Below, in pieces: positions 42,910 to 51,943 of a stretch of DNA of 64,000 nt. The stretch spans positions 372,338-436,337 of the forward strand of contig NZ_NSDM01000005.1 in NCBI RefSeq assembly GCF_030852425.1, in the 5' to 3' direction. The notes beneath the pieces are model-generated. The model did no database searches and was not told the origin of the DNA. It was given only the letters and a program-made list of their open reading frames with translations. This DNA comes from Saccharothrix longispora (GTDB lineage: Bacteria; Actinomycetota; Actinomycetes; Mycobacteriales; Pseudonocardiaceae). Position numbers and translations under genes: made by a program. The first letter of the stretch is position 1, and every line of letters starts with the position of its first letter.

Positions 42910-44034
42910 ATGACCGCGATCGACCCCACCGCCCACCTGTCCGACGAGCAGATCGAGCAGCTCGGCCGCGAGCTGGACGCGCTGCGCGACGAGGTGGTGT
43001 CCAGCCGCGGCGAACGCGACGCGGCCTACATCCGCAAGGTCATCTCGGTGCAGCGCAAGCTGGAGATGGGCAGCCGGGGGGTGCTGCTGTTCTCCCTCTT
43101 CCCGCCCGCCTGGCTGATCGGCACCGCGGGCCTGTCCGTGGCCAAGATCCTGGAGAACATGGAGATCGGCCACAACATCCTGCACGGGCAGTGGGACTGG
43201 ATGCGCGACCCGAAGATCCACTCCACGACCTGGGAGTGGGACCACGTCTCGCCCGCCGCGCAGTGGAAGCACTCGCACAACGAGCTGCACCACACCTACA
43301 CCAACGTGATCGGCAAGGACAACGACCTCGGCTACGGCATCATGCGCGTCGACGAGGACCAGAAGTGGCACCCGTTCCACCTGGGCCAGCCGCTGTGGAA
43401 CTTCATCAACGCCTGCTTCTTCGAGTACGGCATCGCCGCGTACGACCTGGAACTCGGCAAGAACCTGCACAAGCGCCGCCGCAACAACCCCGAGTTCCGG
43501 GCGCGGGCCCGCGAGGTCGGCAAGAAGATCCGCAAGCAGGTCCTGAAGGACTACGTCATCCACCCGCTGCTGTCCGGCCCGTCGTTCCTCACGACGCTCG
43601 CCGCGACGTTCACCGCGAACCTGGTCCGCAACCTGTGGAGCCACTCGGTGATCATGTGCGGTCACTTCCCCGAGGGCGTCCAGACCTTCGAACGCCGCTC
43701 GATCGTCGGCGAGACGCGTGGTCAGTGGTACCTGCGGCAGATGCTCGGCTCGGCCAACATCAGCGGCAGCAAGGCGCTGCACATCATGACCGGCAACCTG
43801 TCGCACCAGATCGAGCACCACCTGTTCCCGGACCTGCCGAGCAACCGCTACGGCGAGATCGCGCCGAAGGTGCGGGAGCTGTTCGACCGCTACGGCCTGG
43901 AGTACGTCACGGGTTCGATGCCGAAGCAGGTCTTCTCGGCGTGGCGCAAGGTCTTCCGGTTGTCGCTGCCGAACAAGGCGGACCGGGCCAGGACCAGGAC
44001 GCCCCGCCGCGTGGAGGAGCGCGTCGCGGCGTGA
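42910..44034 (+). CDS. Membrane acyl-CoA/fatty acid desaturase
   Basis: Introduces a double bond into fatty acyl chains using a di-iron centre. The 374-residue protein has three His boxes: GHNILHGQW, HSHNELHHTYTN and HQIEHHLFP. Two hydrophobic segments are visible (LLFSLFPPAWLIGTAGLSV; FLTTLAATFTANLVRNLWSHSVIM). The ATG at 42910 has AGGAAG upstream. It is an operon partner of the reductase, divergent from the PucR regulator. The position specificity (delta-9 is likely) is inferred from family membership only. Confidence 0.92.
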   Translation: MTAIDPTAHLSDEQIEQLGRELDALRDEVVSSRGERDAAYIRKVISVQRKLEMGSRGVLLFSLFPPAWLIGTAGLSVAKILENMEIGHNILHGQWDWMRDPKIHSTTWEWDHVSPAAQWKHSHNELHHTYTNVIGKDNDLGYGIMRVDEDQKWHPFHLGQPLWNFINACFFEYGIAAYDLELGKNLHKRRRNNPEFRARAREVGKKIRKQVLKDYVIHPLLSGPSFLTTLAATFTANLVRNLWSHSVIMCGHFPEGVQTFERRSIVGETRGQWYLRQMLGSANISGSKALHIMTGNLSHQIEHHLFPDLPSNRYGEIAPKVRELFDRYGLEYVTGSMPKQVFSAWRKVFRLSLPNKADRARTRTPRRVEERVAA

Positions 44035-44085
44035 GCCCCGGCGGGCGTCCCGCTTCCCGGTGTGACGGCTTCCCGGAGCAGCTCG

Positions 44086-44190
44086 TCCCAGGGCGGTGCC
44101 GGCGGGGGCCGGGCGGTCGATGGAGTGGGCCTCCACCGCCGGGGCGTCCGTACGCACCGGCACGAGGTAGCCGGACAGGTCCGGGCCGAC
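44086..44190 (-). pseudogene. Remnant of a xanthine dehydrogenase-type molybdenum subunit
   Basis: The minus strand encodes VVGPDLSGYLVPVRTDAPAV followed by EAHSIDRPAPAGTALG. This matches the conserved C-terminal block of XdhA/CoxL-family molybdopterin subunits (GYLVPxxADxPxxE). No other part of the roughly 750-residue subunit is present. Confidence 0.4.
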
Positions 44191-44349
44191 CACCCGGGCG
44201 GCGCGCCGCCCGTCGCCTCCACCGGTGCGCCGTGCCTGCCGACGACGGCGCGGTGGCTGTCGCGCGGCGCGGTCGCGCACGTGGAACAGGTGGCCGTGCG
44301 CGGTCACCACCTCGTCCACCGGCCGGCTACCTGCTCGAAGGCCGATCCC

Positions 44350-44480
44350 CGCCGCGCTGCGACGCCTGGACGTCTTCGCCCGGAGGGTCGACGTCCGTCA
44401 CCCCGGGCAGCACCCGCGCGTGCCCGGTCCTCGACCCCGGCACCGGGGCGCTGCGGTGGGCGACTGCCGGGCACCGCCGC
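44350..44480 (+). pseudogene. Remnant of a PP2C/SpoIIE-type phosphatase
   Basis: Two frames together give PAALRRLDVFARRVD and then VLDPGTGALRWATAGH, the conserved central block of SpoIIE-type phosphatases. A frameshift lies between them, and the flanking Asp motifs are missing. An intact relative is encoded at 48344-49696. Confidence 0.5.
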
Positions 44481-44774
44481 CACCACCGGGCACCCGCACC
44501 ACCGGGGACGCGGGACCGGGATCACCCACACGCCGGCCGAACGGGTCACCCCCCACCGCGGCGAGGGCGGCACCACCACCGACTTCCCCCTCGCCTCGCG
44601 ACCCCGTGTCCCCGCGCCACCCGCGGAAGACCGCGGGTTCCTGGTCGTCCGCACCGTTCGACCGGGCTCGTGACAGGTGTCCGGGACCGCCGACCCTGTG
44701 CGGCGACGGCACGTCGGTCGACGCTGGAGGGGGCGCCGGATGGTCGCCGGAAGTGCCTCCTTCCCCTCCCAGCC

Positions 44775-44933
44775 CACCGAGGTCCCCCACTGCGCCACCG
44801 ACTCCGCCGCGCACTCGGCGGACACCTCACTCCCCAGACGATCCTCCGCATCGGCTACGGCACGCACGTCCCGCCCACCCCACGCCGCGACGTCACCGAC
44901 CTGCTCCTCGAACCCTGCGCGTCCCGGCCCTGA
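44775..44933 (+). pseudogene. C-terminal remnant of an Acg-type nitroreductase-like protein
   Basis: The frame reads PLRHRLRRALGGHLTPQTIL and RIGYGTHVPPTPRRDVTDLL, then stops. The PQxxLRIGYG and PPTPRR blocks are the tail of actinobacterial Acg/FMN-binding nitroreductase proteins. The N-terminal 250 or so residues are absent. The stretch between the two remnants (44481-44774) is unreadable. Confidence 0.5.
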
Positions 44934-45020
44934 GCGTTCCCGCCGCCGTGGCGCGAATCCGTCGCCATGTGGCGGTCCAGCCGCTCCCCCAGCCGCTGCC
45001 ACCGTCCATAGCATCGGGGC

Positions 45021-45827
45021 ATGGACGACACTTCCGCCGAGGACGGCGTGGAAATCCGATCGGACACCGGCGGGCACATCGGGCGGCGGGCGCTGCTGGA
45101 GTCGGGCGCACGCCTCGCGGTCGGGGCGGGCGTGCTCGGCACGGCCGCGGCGACGCAGGGCGGTACCGCCGCGGCCGCCGCCCCCTCGGCCCGCCGCCCC
45201 GCCACCGGGCTCCGGCTCCCGGACACGGCCCTGGCCCGCCAGGCGATGCGGTTCGCCCGGGACGAATCCTCGGAGGTCCTGTTCAACCACGTCATGCGGT
45301 CCTACCACTTCGGCGTCCTGCTGCTGGAACGCGCCGGCGCCCGCTACGACCGCGAACTGCTGTTCATCGGCAGCGTGCTGCACGACCTCGGCCTCGTCGA
45401 GCGCTTCACCACCCCGACGGAGCGCTTCGAACTGGACGGCGCCGACGCCGCCCGCCGCTTCCTGCGGGAGCGCGGCATGGCGGCCGATCGCGTCGACGTG
45501 GTCTGGGACGCGATCGCGCTGCACACCAACGCCACCATCGCGGCCCGCAAGCGCCCGGAGATCGCCGCGGTGGCCGCCGGCGCCGGAGTCGACGTCGGTG
45601 GGCGCGGACTGGAGGCGCTGGACCCCGACGACGTGGCCGCGGTGGTCGCCGCCCACCCGCGAACGGGGTTCAAGCGCGACACCGTCGACACGATGGTCGA
45701 CCAGTGCCGCCGCAAGCCCATGGCGTACTTCACGCACCCGTTCGCGGAGGTGGGTCGACGCCACATCCCGGGCTTCGCGGTGCCGACCGTCGAGGACGTG
45801 GTGCTCGCGGCGCCGTTCCCCGACTGA
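45021..45827 (+). CDS. HD-domain phosphohydrolase/hydratase, cyanamide hydratase-like
   Basis: A 268-residue protein whose HD domain shows LFNHVMRSYHFGVLL and SVLHDLGLVERF, with later His in ALHTNATIA. This pattern matches the cyanamide hydratase-like HD group more closely than nucleotide phosphohydrolases. The N-terminus has GRRALLESGARLAVGAGVLGTAAA, a twin-Arg-like motif with a hydrophobic stretch, so Tat export is possible. The ATG at 45021 has only a weak ribosome site. It lies between decayed genes but has no disruption itself. Confidence 0.8.
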   Translation: MDDTSAEDGVEIRSDTGGHIGRRALLESGARLAVGAGVLGTAAATQGGTAAAAAPSARRPATGLRLPDTALARQAMRFARDESSEVLFNHVMRSYHFGVLLLERAGARYDRELLFIGSVLHDLGLVERFTTPTERFELDGADAARRFLRERGMAADRVDVVWDAIALHTNATIAARKRPEIAAVAAGAGVDVGGRGLEALDPDDVAAVVAAHPRTGFKRDTVDTMVDQCRRKPMAYFTHPFAEVGRRHIPGFAVPTVEDVVLAAPFPD

Positions 45828-46066
45828 TCACCGTCGCGCAGTCGCGGAAGCCCCCATCCGGCGCTCCCCCGGACCACCTGGCCGGGTACAGCGTGTCGGA
45901 ACAGCCCGGTCGGTCGGTGCCGACATCCCCGATCGGCGAGGGCGCGCAGGCGGGCGGGACTCCGCGACCGGTGACGCGCTCGGTGTTCGCGACCGCGCTT
46001 CCGAACCGGCGAGGAGGCTCCCACCCCTGATCAGGAGAACGCGCGACAGAACCCTGGTGACCACGG

Positions 46067-46255
46067 GTGGTCCTGGTCGGCCTCCTCGTGTCCACCCCGA
46101 CGCCGGCGCGAGCGGGAACTGCCGCGACTGCGGGCCCCCCCGACTACGGGCAGGTGTTCACCGACACCTCCTACCAGGGCGGCTGCTTCGAGTGGCCACT
46201 GCACCGGGGAACCGTGCACTTCCCCGACTGCGTGAAGAACAAGGCTTCCTCGTTC
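46067..46255 (+). pseudogene. N-terminal fragment of a small secreted crystallin-like protein
   Basis: A GTG-started signal peptide (LVGLLVSTPTPARA) is followed by YGQVFTDTSYQGGCFEWPL and KNKASSFR, a pattern seen in beta/gamma-crystallin-like and I36 inhibitor-like secreted proteins. At about 46250 the frame loses sense, where the next remnant begins in another frame. Confidence 0.45.
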
Positions 46256-46690
46256 AGGAGGAGTCGGGCGCGGTCGTCGAGCGGGCCGGCGGGTACGTCG
46301 TCGCGCTCGTGCAGGAGGACACCGAGGGCACGTACGCCCGGCAGGACGGCCGGCCGGTGCGGCACGAGGACCCGGAGGACGCCGACGGCCACCTGGAGAT
46401 CGCCGACGATGCCGACGGCCGGGTCGTGCCCGGCCTCGACGTCACCGTCACCCACGACGGCCGGAACGTGCCCGACACCCGCCTGCCGCTCCTCTGGCAC
46501 CCGTTCCTCCCCCACCACGGCACCAACTCCACCGTGCCCGGCAAGGGCGATCACGACGTCCAGGTCCGCATCGCCCCGTCGGGGTTCATGCGCCACGCCC
46601 CCGTCAACGGCAAGCGCTGCGAACGCCCCGTCGAGGTCGCCTCCCTGACCGTGCCGTTCACGCCCAGCCCCGACGCGCGCCGAGGCGACC
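46240..46690 (+). pseudogene. 5'-truncated iron transport-associated protein (Tp34/P19-like)
   Basis: The frame encodes YVVALVQEDTEGTYARQDGR, GHLEIADDADGRVVPGLDVTV, LLWHPFLPHHGTNSTVPGKG and APSGFMRHAPVNGKRCERPV. These are typical of periplasmic iron-binding partners of EfeU/FTR1 systems. The signal peptide and the first 60 or so residues are missing, no start is seen, and the original C-terminus is read through to 46806. The partner permease is not present. Confidence 0.6.
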
Positions 46691-47296
46691 GGCCGCGCCC
46701 GGGGAGGCCGGTGTTCGGCTGGAGCGCGTCTCCCCGCTGCGGTCGTGGTGGGCGGCCCGGACGTCGACGGCGGCGCGCTGCTCGTCGTCGCGGGTGGCGG
46801 TGGTGACGTCGCGCAACATCCGGAGCAGGGCGTTCAGCACGGTGGGCTCGTGCCGGCCGCACCGGCGGACCTGACCGCACACGAGGTCCAGGTAGTAGGT
46901 GATGTCCCGGTCCGGGGCCACGAGCCGCCCGACGCCCCGGTGGTCGTCGTGGAGGGTGCCGCCGAGCCGCCTGCCGCCGACCTCCACCGCCACCTCGGAG
47001 AGGTGCCCGACGGCGTGGACGGCGGTCACCGGGTCGTTGATGCCCGGCGACAGCGCCTTGACGGCGATGTCGACGAGCTGCCGGAACCCGAACGCCGCGT
47101 CCTGCTCCATCGTGCGCTCGTAGTCGAGCACGACGCCCTCCCGCACGCCGGCCTCCACGTCCGCGAGCTCGACGGGACCTCCCCCGCGGCTCCAGGCGGA
47201 CGCGAGCGGTGTGCCGCGCACGACGTGGTCGCCGGGACGCACGTCGAGTCGGATCAGGACGTCCGACGCCGCGGCGGTGCGGAGCAGGCGGTCCAC
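46658..47296 (-). pseudogene. C-terminal fragment of a DUF2254 membrane protein
   Basis: The frame shows LDVRPGDHVVRGTPLASAWS, YERTMEQDAAFGFRQLVDIA and VKALSPGINDPVTAVHAVGH, the conserved soluble part of DUF2254 proteins. These normally have about 420 residues with four N-terminal helices. The membrane half is missing and the C-terminal 50 residues are Arg/Ala-rich read-through. It overlaps the iron-protein remnant tail on the other strand. Confidence 0.65.
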
Positions 47297-47516
47297 GTCC
47301 TACGCCACCGGACCGCCCGCGGCACGGCCGGGCATCGCCGCGGAGGTGTCACCCGGTGGACGACGATGGCGGCGTGTGCCACTGTGGAGGGCGCGCAGCG
47401 AGCCGAAAGCAGTCCCCTCGCTCCTGGTCGTGACCAGTGGCATCGCGGCTGGGCGTCGTCATCCGCCGAGGTCCCCCACCGCACGTCCAGGTTCGGCGCG
47501 GTCGGGAGGAGACGGC

Positions 47517-48314
47517 ATGACCGCTGGTCACACGCTCGACGACATCGGCGCCGATCCCGTCTTCCGCGCCACGGCGGCGCCGTACCTGATCCTCGACCCC
47601 GACCTGCGCATCCGCGCCGCCAACCCCGCCTACCAGAAGGCCACCCTCACCACCGAGGTCGACCTGCGGGGCGTCCACCTCTTCGACGCCTTCCCCGACG
47701 ACCCTGGCAACCCGCACGCCGACGGCCAGGTCAACCTGGGCGCGTCCCTCCAGCGGGTCCTCAGCCGCGCGCAACCGCACCACATGGGCATCCAGCGCTA
47801 CGACGTGCCCCACCCCGAGGACCGCACCCGCTTCGTCAAGAGGGCGTGGAGCCCGCTGAACACGCCGATCCTCGACGACCGCCGCGTGGTCGGCATCATC
47901 CACCACGTCGAGGACATCACCGACCTCTGCACGGCCCTGGAGCCCGACACCCCCGACCTCCGGCGGTGGCAGGACCCGCGGCGGCTGGGCGAGCTGACCG
48001 CGGTCCTGTCCCGGCTGCGACGGGACCACCACGCAGTGGTCACCGAGAACCGCCAGCTCCACCAGGCCCTCCACCGCCGCGGCGTCATCGAACAGGCCAA
48101 GGGCATCCTCGTGGGCACCCGCCTCTGCACCCCCGACCAGGCGTTCACCATCCTGGTCCGGCTGTCCCAGGACACCAACACCAAGCTCTACGACGTCGCC
48201 CAAGCCCTGATCGACGACACCCTCGGCCGAAGGCGCCCGCCGACCCCCGGCCCGCGAAGGCGGGACGAGCACGTGCCGGCACGCCCGCCCGACGATCCGG
48301 CGGCCGACGACTGA
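47517..48314 (+). CDS. PAS-ANTAR RNA-binding regulator
   Basis: Probably an antiterminator that binds RNA hairpins in response to a signal sensed by its PAS domain. The 265-residue protein has a PAS fold at about 15-130 (APYLILDPDLRIRAANPAYQ; VGIIHHVEDITDL), a coiled linker at 140-185 and an ANTAR domain at 170-235 (HRRGVIEQAKGILVGTRLCTPDQAFTILVRLSQDTNTKLYDVAQALI). The ATG at 47517 has GGAGGAG upstream. A GAF-PP2C phosphatase converges from the right. Such proteins cluster in actinomycete stress-response regions. Confidence 0.9.
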   Translation: MTAGHTLDDIGADPVFRATAAPYLILDPDLRIRAANPAYQKATLTTEVDLRGVHLFDAFPDDPGNPHADGQVNLGASLQRVLSRAQPHHMGIQRYDVPHPEDRTRFVKRAWSPLNTPILDDRRVVGIIHHVEDITDLCTALEPDTPDLRRWQDPRRLGELTAVLSRLRRDHHAVVTENRQLHQALHRRGVIEQAKGILVGTRLCTPDQAFTILVRLSQDTNTKLYDVAQALIDDTLGRRRPPTPGPRRRDEHVPARPPDDPAADD

Positions 48315-48343
48315 GAGCCGTGCCCCCGCGCCGCGGGACCGGC

Positions 48344-49696
48344 TCAGGGGGTGTGGCGCTCGGGTCGGGGCGGGACGCGCAGGGCGAGCAGGGCGGTGTC
48401 GTCGTCGGGGCGGTCGTGGTTGTGCTCGGCGATGACGCGGCCGATGTGGGTGACGACCTGCCGGGCGGTCATGTCGTGGCAGTCGGCCAGGACCAGGGCC
48501 AGGCCCTCCTCGGTCAGCTGGGGGCGTTCGGCGCCGGGGGCGCTCGCGGGTGGGCGGGCTTCGGTGGCGCCGTCGGTGTAGAGCAGCAGGGCGTCGCCGG
48601 GGGCGAGGCGGAAGCGGACGTCGGTGAGGGTGACGTCGCGGACGATGCCCAGCAGGGTGCCGGTGCGGCCGACGGGGATGACGCGGCCGTCGGCGCGGCG
48701 GATCAGCGCGGGCGGGTGCCCGGCCAGGCAGAGGCGACCGGCGACGCCGCCGCGGGTGGTGCGGAAGGTCGCGTGGACGGCGGTGAGGAACCGGGGGCTG
48801 TGCTGGTCGAGCATGGCGGTGTTCAGGCGGGCGAGGATGGTCGCCGGCGACAGGGTGCGGGTGGCCTCGGCGCGCAGGGTGTAGCGGGCCAGGGCGGTGA
48901 CCTTGGCGGCCTCGGTGCCGTGCCCGCACACGTCGCCCAGCACCGTGCACCACCACTGCGCGGTGGCCTGGAACAGGTCGTAGAAGTCCCCGACGACCCG
49001 GTCGCCTTCCGCGGGGAGGTAGGAGGCCGCCGTCTCCAGCCCGGGCACCGGGGTCAGGGTCGGGGGCAGCAGGCTGTCCTGGAGGCTGCGGGCCAGCTCG
49101 GTGGAGGTGCTCAGGGCGGTGCGGGCGGTGGCCAGCGCCGCGCGCGAGGTGGTCAGCGAGTGGCGCAGGTTCAGCTCGTTGGACACCGCGCGGGCGAGGG
49201 TGGCGAGGGCCTTGAGCTCCTCGGGCCGCCACCGGCGCGGGGCGTCGTCGACCACGCACATGCTGCCCAGGACCTCGCCGCCCGGACCGAGGACGGGGTA
49301 GCCGGCCCACGCGCCGACGTCCACCGGCGCCACGGAGGGGTGGTCGCGGGTGCGGGGGTCGGTGGCGGCGTCGTCGACCACGAACGGCTCGCCCTCCAGG
49401 CCGACCAGGAAGTAGCAGAAGCTCCGGCGCACCGGGGCCTGCCTCGCGGCCGGGGCGTCGGGACCGACGCGGGACTTCCAGAACGAGCGCTGGTCGTCGA
49501 CCAGCGTGATGAACGCCCGGGTGCACCCGGTGGCCGCCGCCGCGAGCCGGGCCAGGTCGTCGAACGCCTCCTCCGGCCCGGTGTCGAGCAGTCCCGTGGC
49601 CCGCACCGCCGCCAGCCGCGCCGGGTCCGACAGCCCGGCGGGCAACCCGTCCTCCCGCAGACCGCCGGGAAAGACCACACCGTTCACCGACGTCAC
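48344..49696 (-). CDS. GAF-PP2C (SpoIIE/RsbU-type) phosphatase
   Basis: A 450-residue signalling phosphatase likely acting on an anti-sigma-factor antagonist. The GAF domain at about 27-175 contains AFITLVDDQRSFWKSRVG and FVVDDAATDPRTRDHP. A coiled linker follows, then the PP2C domain at 215-445 with the metal-binding Asp motifs GDFYDLF and GDVCGHGTEAA, and YTDGATEAR and DDDTALLAL near the end. The catalytic residues appear complete. The GTG at 49696 has AAAGGGG upstream. The substrate is not in the window. Confidence 0.92.
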   Translation of the reverse strand: MTSVNGVVFPGGLREDGLPAGLSDPARLAAVRATGLLDTGPEEAFDDLARLAAAATGCTRAFITLVDDQRSFWKSRVGPDAPAARQAPVRRSFCYFLVGLEGEPFVVDDAATDPRTRDHPSVAPVDVGAWAGYPVLGPGGEVLGSMCVVDDAPRRWRPEELKALATLARAVSNELNLRHSLTTSRAALATARTALSTSTELARSLQDSLLPPTLTPVPGLETAASYLPAEGDRVVGDFYDLFQATAQWWCTVLGDVCGHGTEAAKVTALARYTLRAEATRTLSPATILARLNTAMLDQHSPRFLTAVHATFRTTRGGVAGRLCLAGHPPALIRRADGRVIPVGRTGTLLGIVRDVTLTDVRFRLAPGDALLLYTDGATEARPPASAPGAERPQLTEEGLALVLADCHDMTARQVVTHIGRVIAEHNHDRPDDDTALLALRVPPRPERHTP

Positions 49697-49921
49697 GACG
49701 GACCCCTTTGCGACAACTCCCCGGTCACCCGACCGAGGGTGCCGTCGTCGATCCGTGGACCGCCCGACGTGTACACAGCGTAGTCCGCCGTGGCGATACC
49801 GCCGTCCGTCGCCCGATCGGCCGCGGTGCTCGTGCGGCGACCGCGTCGGGCCGTGGCCGTGTGGTGGCGAGGTCGCGCCGGCGGTGGACCGACGCCGGCG
49901 GGACGGCGCCCCGCGTCGCCG

Positions 49922-50467
49922 TCAGCGGTGGGCGTGGAGCGCGGCGGCGATGTCGGGCAGGGCCAGCACGTCGTGCACCAGGCCGGTGTCGATCGCGGAG
50001 CCGGGCATCCCGAAGTAGGCGGAGGTGCCCTCGTCCTGGGCGAAGCCGGTGCCGCCGCAGTGGACGACGGCGCGGACGCCCGCCTGGGCGTCCGCGCCCT
50101 TGCCGGTGAGCACGACCGCGAGGACACGGGGACCCCACATGACGGCGAGGGTGGCCGGCAGCAGGTCGGCCGAAGGGCGGGACGGGGGCGGCGCCCCGGT
50201 GTCGAGCAGCCCGATGCGGGCCTGGGAGGTGACGGTCAGGTGCCGGGCCGCGGGCACGACCAGCACCGTGCCCACCACGAGTTCGTCGCCGTCGACGGCC
50301 GCGCGCACGCGCAACGCGGTGCGCCGCACCAGGATCTCCGCCAGGAGGCTGACGCGATCGGGACTCACGTGCCGGGCGACGATCACCGCCGCGGGCAGGT
50401 CCGCGGGCAGCGGGTCCAGGACCCGGGTCAGGGCGTCCAGGCCCCCGGCCGAGGCCACCAGCGCCAC
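49922..50467 (-). CDS. Stand-alone CheB-type methylesterase domain protein
   Basis: A single CheB catalytic domain of 181 residues with the triad positions visible: Ser in LVASAGGLDAL, His in VARHVSPDR and Asp in LTGKGADAQAG. No receiver domain is attached, as in many actinobacterial CheB-like proteins that work with CheR/PAS networks rather than motility. The GTG at 50467 directly precedes the first strand and has no good ribosome site, so the true N-terminus may lie slightly upstream or have been altered. Confidence 0.75.
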   Translation of the reverse strand: MALVASAGGLDALTRVLDPLPADLPAAVIVARHVSPDRVSLLAEILVRRTALRVRAAVDGDELVVGTVLVVPAARHLTVTSQARIGLLDTGAPPPSRPSADLLPATLAVMWGPRVLAVVLTGKGADAQAGVRAVVHCGGTGFAQDEGTSAYFGMPGSAIDTGLVHDVLALPDIAAALHAHR

Positions 50468-50604
50468 GACCGGGAACCGCAGCAGCCCGGATCGGACGCG
50501 GCGAGGTCGCCGCCGACCGGCTCGTCCACGATGCCGCTCCTCCCGCGCCCGGGCGGCGACCGCGGATCGGCCGACGCGGGACCGGCGCGTCCCGGCACAG
50601 GGTA

Positions 50605-50910
50605 GAGAACGTCCCAGGGGTGTCCGACCGCCTGGTCGACCAGGCGCAGGTCGCGTTCGGGCAGGGGCCGTGCGTGGACGTGCTGTACGAGAAGCACACC
50701 GTGTGGCTGCGCGACACGAGCCGGGAGCGCCGGTGGCCGCTTCACCGCCCGTGCCGCCGAACTCGGCGTGCGCAGCACGCTGTCGTTCCAGCTCCACGTC
50801 ATCGACGACGACCTGGGCGCCCTCAACCTGTGCTCGCGCCACGTCGACGCCTTCACCGAGCAGCCCGAGCCGGGTGGGGCCGAGCGCTGCCGTGCCGATC
50901 CGGAGCTGCT
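50605..50910 (+). pseudogene. Frameshifted GAF-domain fragment of a GAF-ANTAR regulator
   Basis: Reading begins SDRLVDQAQVAFGQGPCVDV and LRDTSRERRWP. After a one-base slip near 50738 it continues RFTARAAELGVRSTLSFQLH and DDLGALNLCSRHVDAF. This is the GAF core of actinomycete GAF-ANTAR proteins. The beginning and the whole ANTAR half are missing. Confidence 0.65.
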
Positions 50911-50922
50911 TCGACCAACACC

Positions 50923-51489
50923 GTGGACCACGACCTGACCGCCCCCGCAGCCCGGCCGCCGATCCCACCGCCCGGCCTGGTCACCTTCGGTCACAGCACC
51001 GCGGACCGGGGCGCGCTGGCGGAACTCCTCCGGGGGGCCGGCGTCACCGCCGTCGTGGACGTCAGGACGGCTCCGGGCAGCCGTCGCGACCCGGACCTGG
51101 CACGACAGCGGTTGGCCGGGTGGCTGCCCGACGAGGGCGTCGCCTACCGCTGGGAGCAGCGCCTGGGCGGCTTCCGCAAGGCGCCGCCGGACTCGCCCGA
51201 CACGGTCTGGCGCAACGCGTCGTTCCGCGGCTACGCCGCACACACCCGCGCCCCGGGGTTCATCACCGCGATGGACGTCCTCCTGGACCAGGTGGGCGAG
51301 GAGCGCACCGCGGTGATGTGCAGCGAAGCGGTGTGGTGGCGGTGCCACCGACGCCTGATCGCCGACTTCGCCGTCCTGGCGCGCGGCGTGCCCGTCCTCC
51401 ACCTGATGCACGACGGACGCCTCACGGCGCACACCCCGACGCCGGGCGTGCGCCTGCGCGACGACGGCCTGCTCGTGTACGACGCGTGA
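50923..51489 (+). CDS. DUF488-family protein
   Basis: A 188-residue cytoplasmic protein. The DUF488 signature is visible: LVTFGHSTADRGALAELL, VDVRTAPGSRRDPDLARQ, YRWEQRLGGFRK and MCSEAVWWRCHRRLIAD. The second Cys and Trp-rich block is typical of the family. The function of DUF488 is not settled. The start is a GTG at 50923; the first 15 residues may be leftover from the preceding fragment. Confidence 0.85.
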   Translation: MDHDLTAPAARPPIPPPGLVTFGHSTADRGALAELLRGAGVTAVVDVRTAPGSRRDPDLARQRLAGWLPDEGVAYRWEQRLGGFRKAPPDSPDTVWRNASFRGYAAHTRAPGFITAMDVLLDQVGEERTAVMCSEAVWWRCHRRLIADFAVLARGVPVLHLMHDGRLTAHTPTPGVRLRDDGLLVYDA

Positions 51490-51943
51490 GGCCGCACCGC
51501 GCTCCCACCCGGTCGGGTGCGCAGGGGTACGGGCGCGCCGCTCCAGGTGCTCCCCAGCCACCTTCGGTGGTGCTGCCCCGATGGCCGCCACCAGGGCCCG
51601 GTGACACCATCCCCGGGGGGCGGTCGGGCGGGCTGGTGATCCCGGGCGGACGCGCCCGCCGCCGAAGGTGGGCGCGGAGCGGACCGGCCCCGCGTTCGTG
51701 GACGAACCCCGCGCGTGCCCGCGGGTCCGCCACGTCCTGCCGACCGCGACCGCCCTCGCGGCGAGCCTCCGCGAAACCCGTTGGCGGCCCGCGGCGACCA
51801 CTGCTACCTTTCCGGCGGCCGTGCCGGAGAACGAGGAGGTGGTACCCGTGAACGTATCGACATGGGTGCTCTCCTCCGGGATCACGGTCGGGCGATAGGT
51901 CGTCCGGGAGCGCCGTTCACGAGCACTCCCGAAAGGCACGACC
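51490..51943. other. 454-bp gap ahead of the alpha/beta hydrolase
   Basis: No large gene is supported. A short frame at 51849 is described separately. Frames on the minus strand are Pro/Arg/Gly-rich shadows. Confidence 0.4.
51849..51899 (+). CDS. Possible 16-residue leader peptide
   Basis: A GTG preceded by GAGGAGG opens the short frame VNVSTWVLSSGITVGR and stops 45 bp before the hydrolase gene. The strong ribosome site in front of so short a frame suggests a leader peptide or translational coupling element, but it could be chance. Confidence 0.25.

Noticed and set aside
41812-44319. An 835-codon minus-strand frame over the reductase and desaturase genes
   Set aside because: Shadow of two confident genes. 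Only its first part (44086-44190) outside those genes shows a real motif and is listed as a xanthine dehydrogenase remnant.
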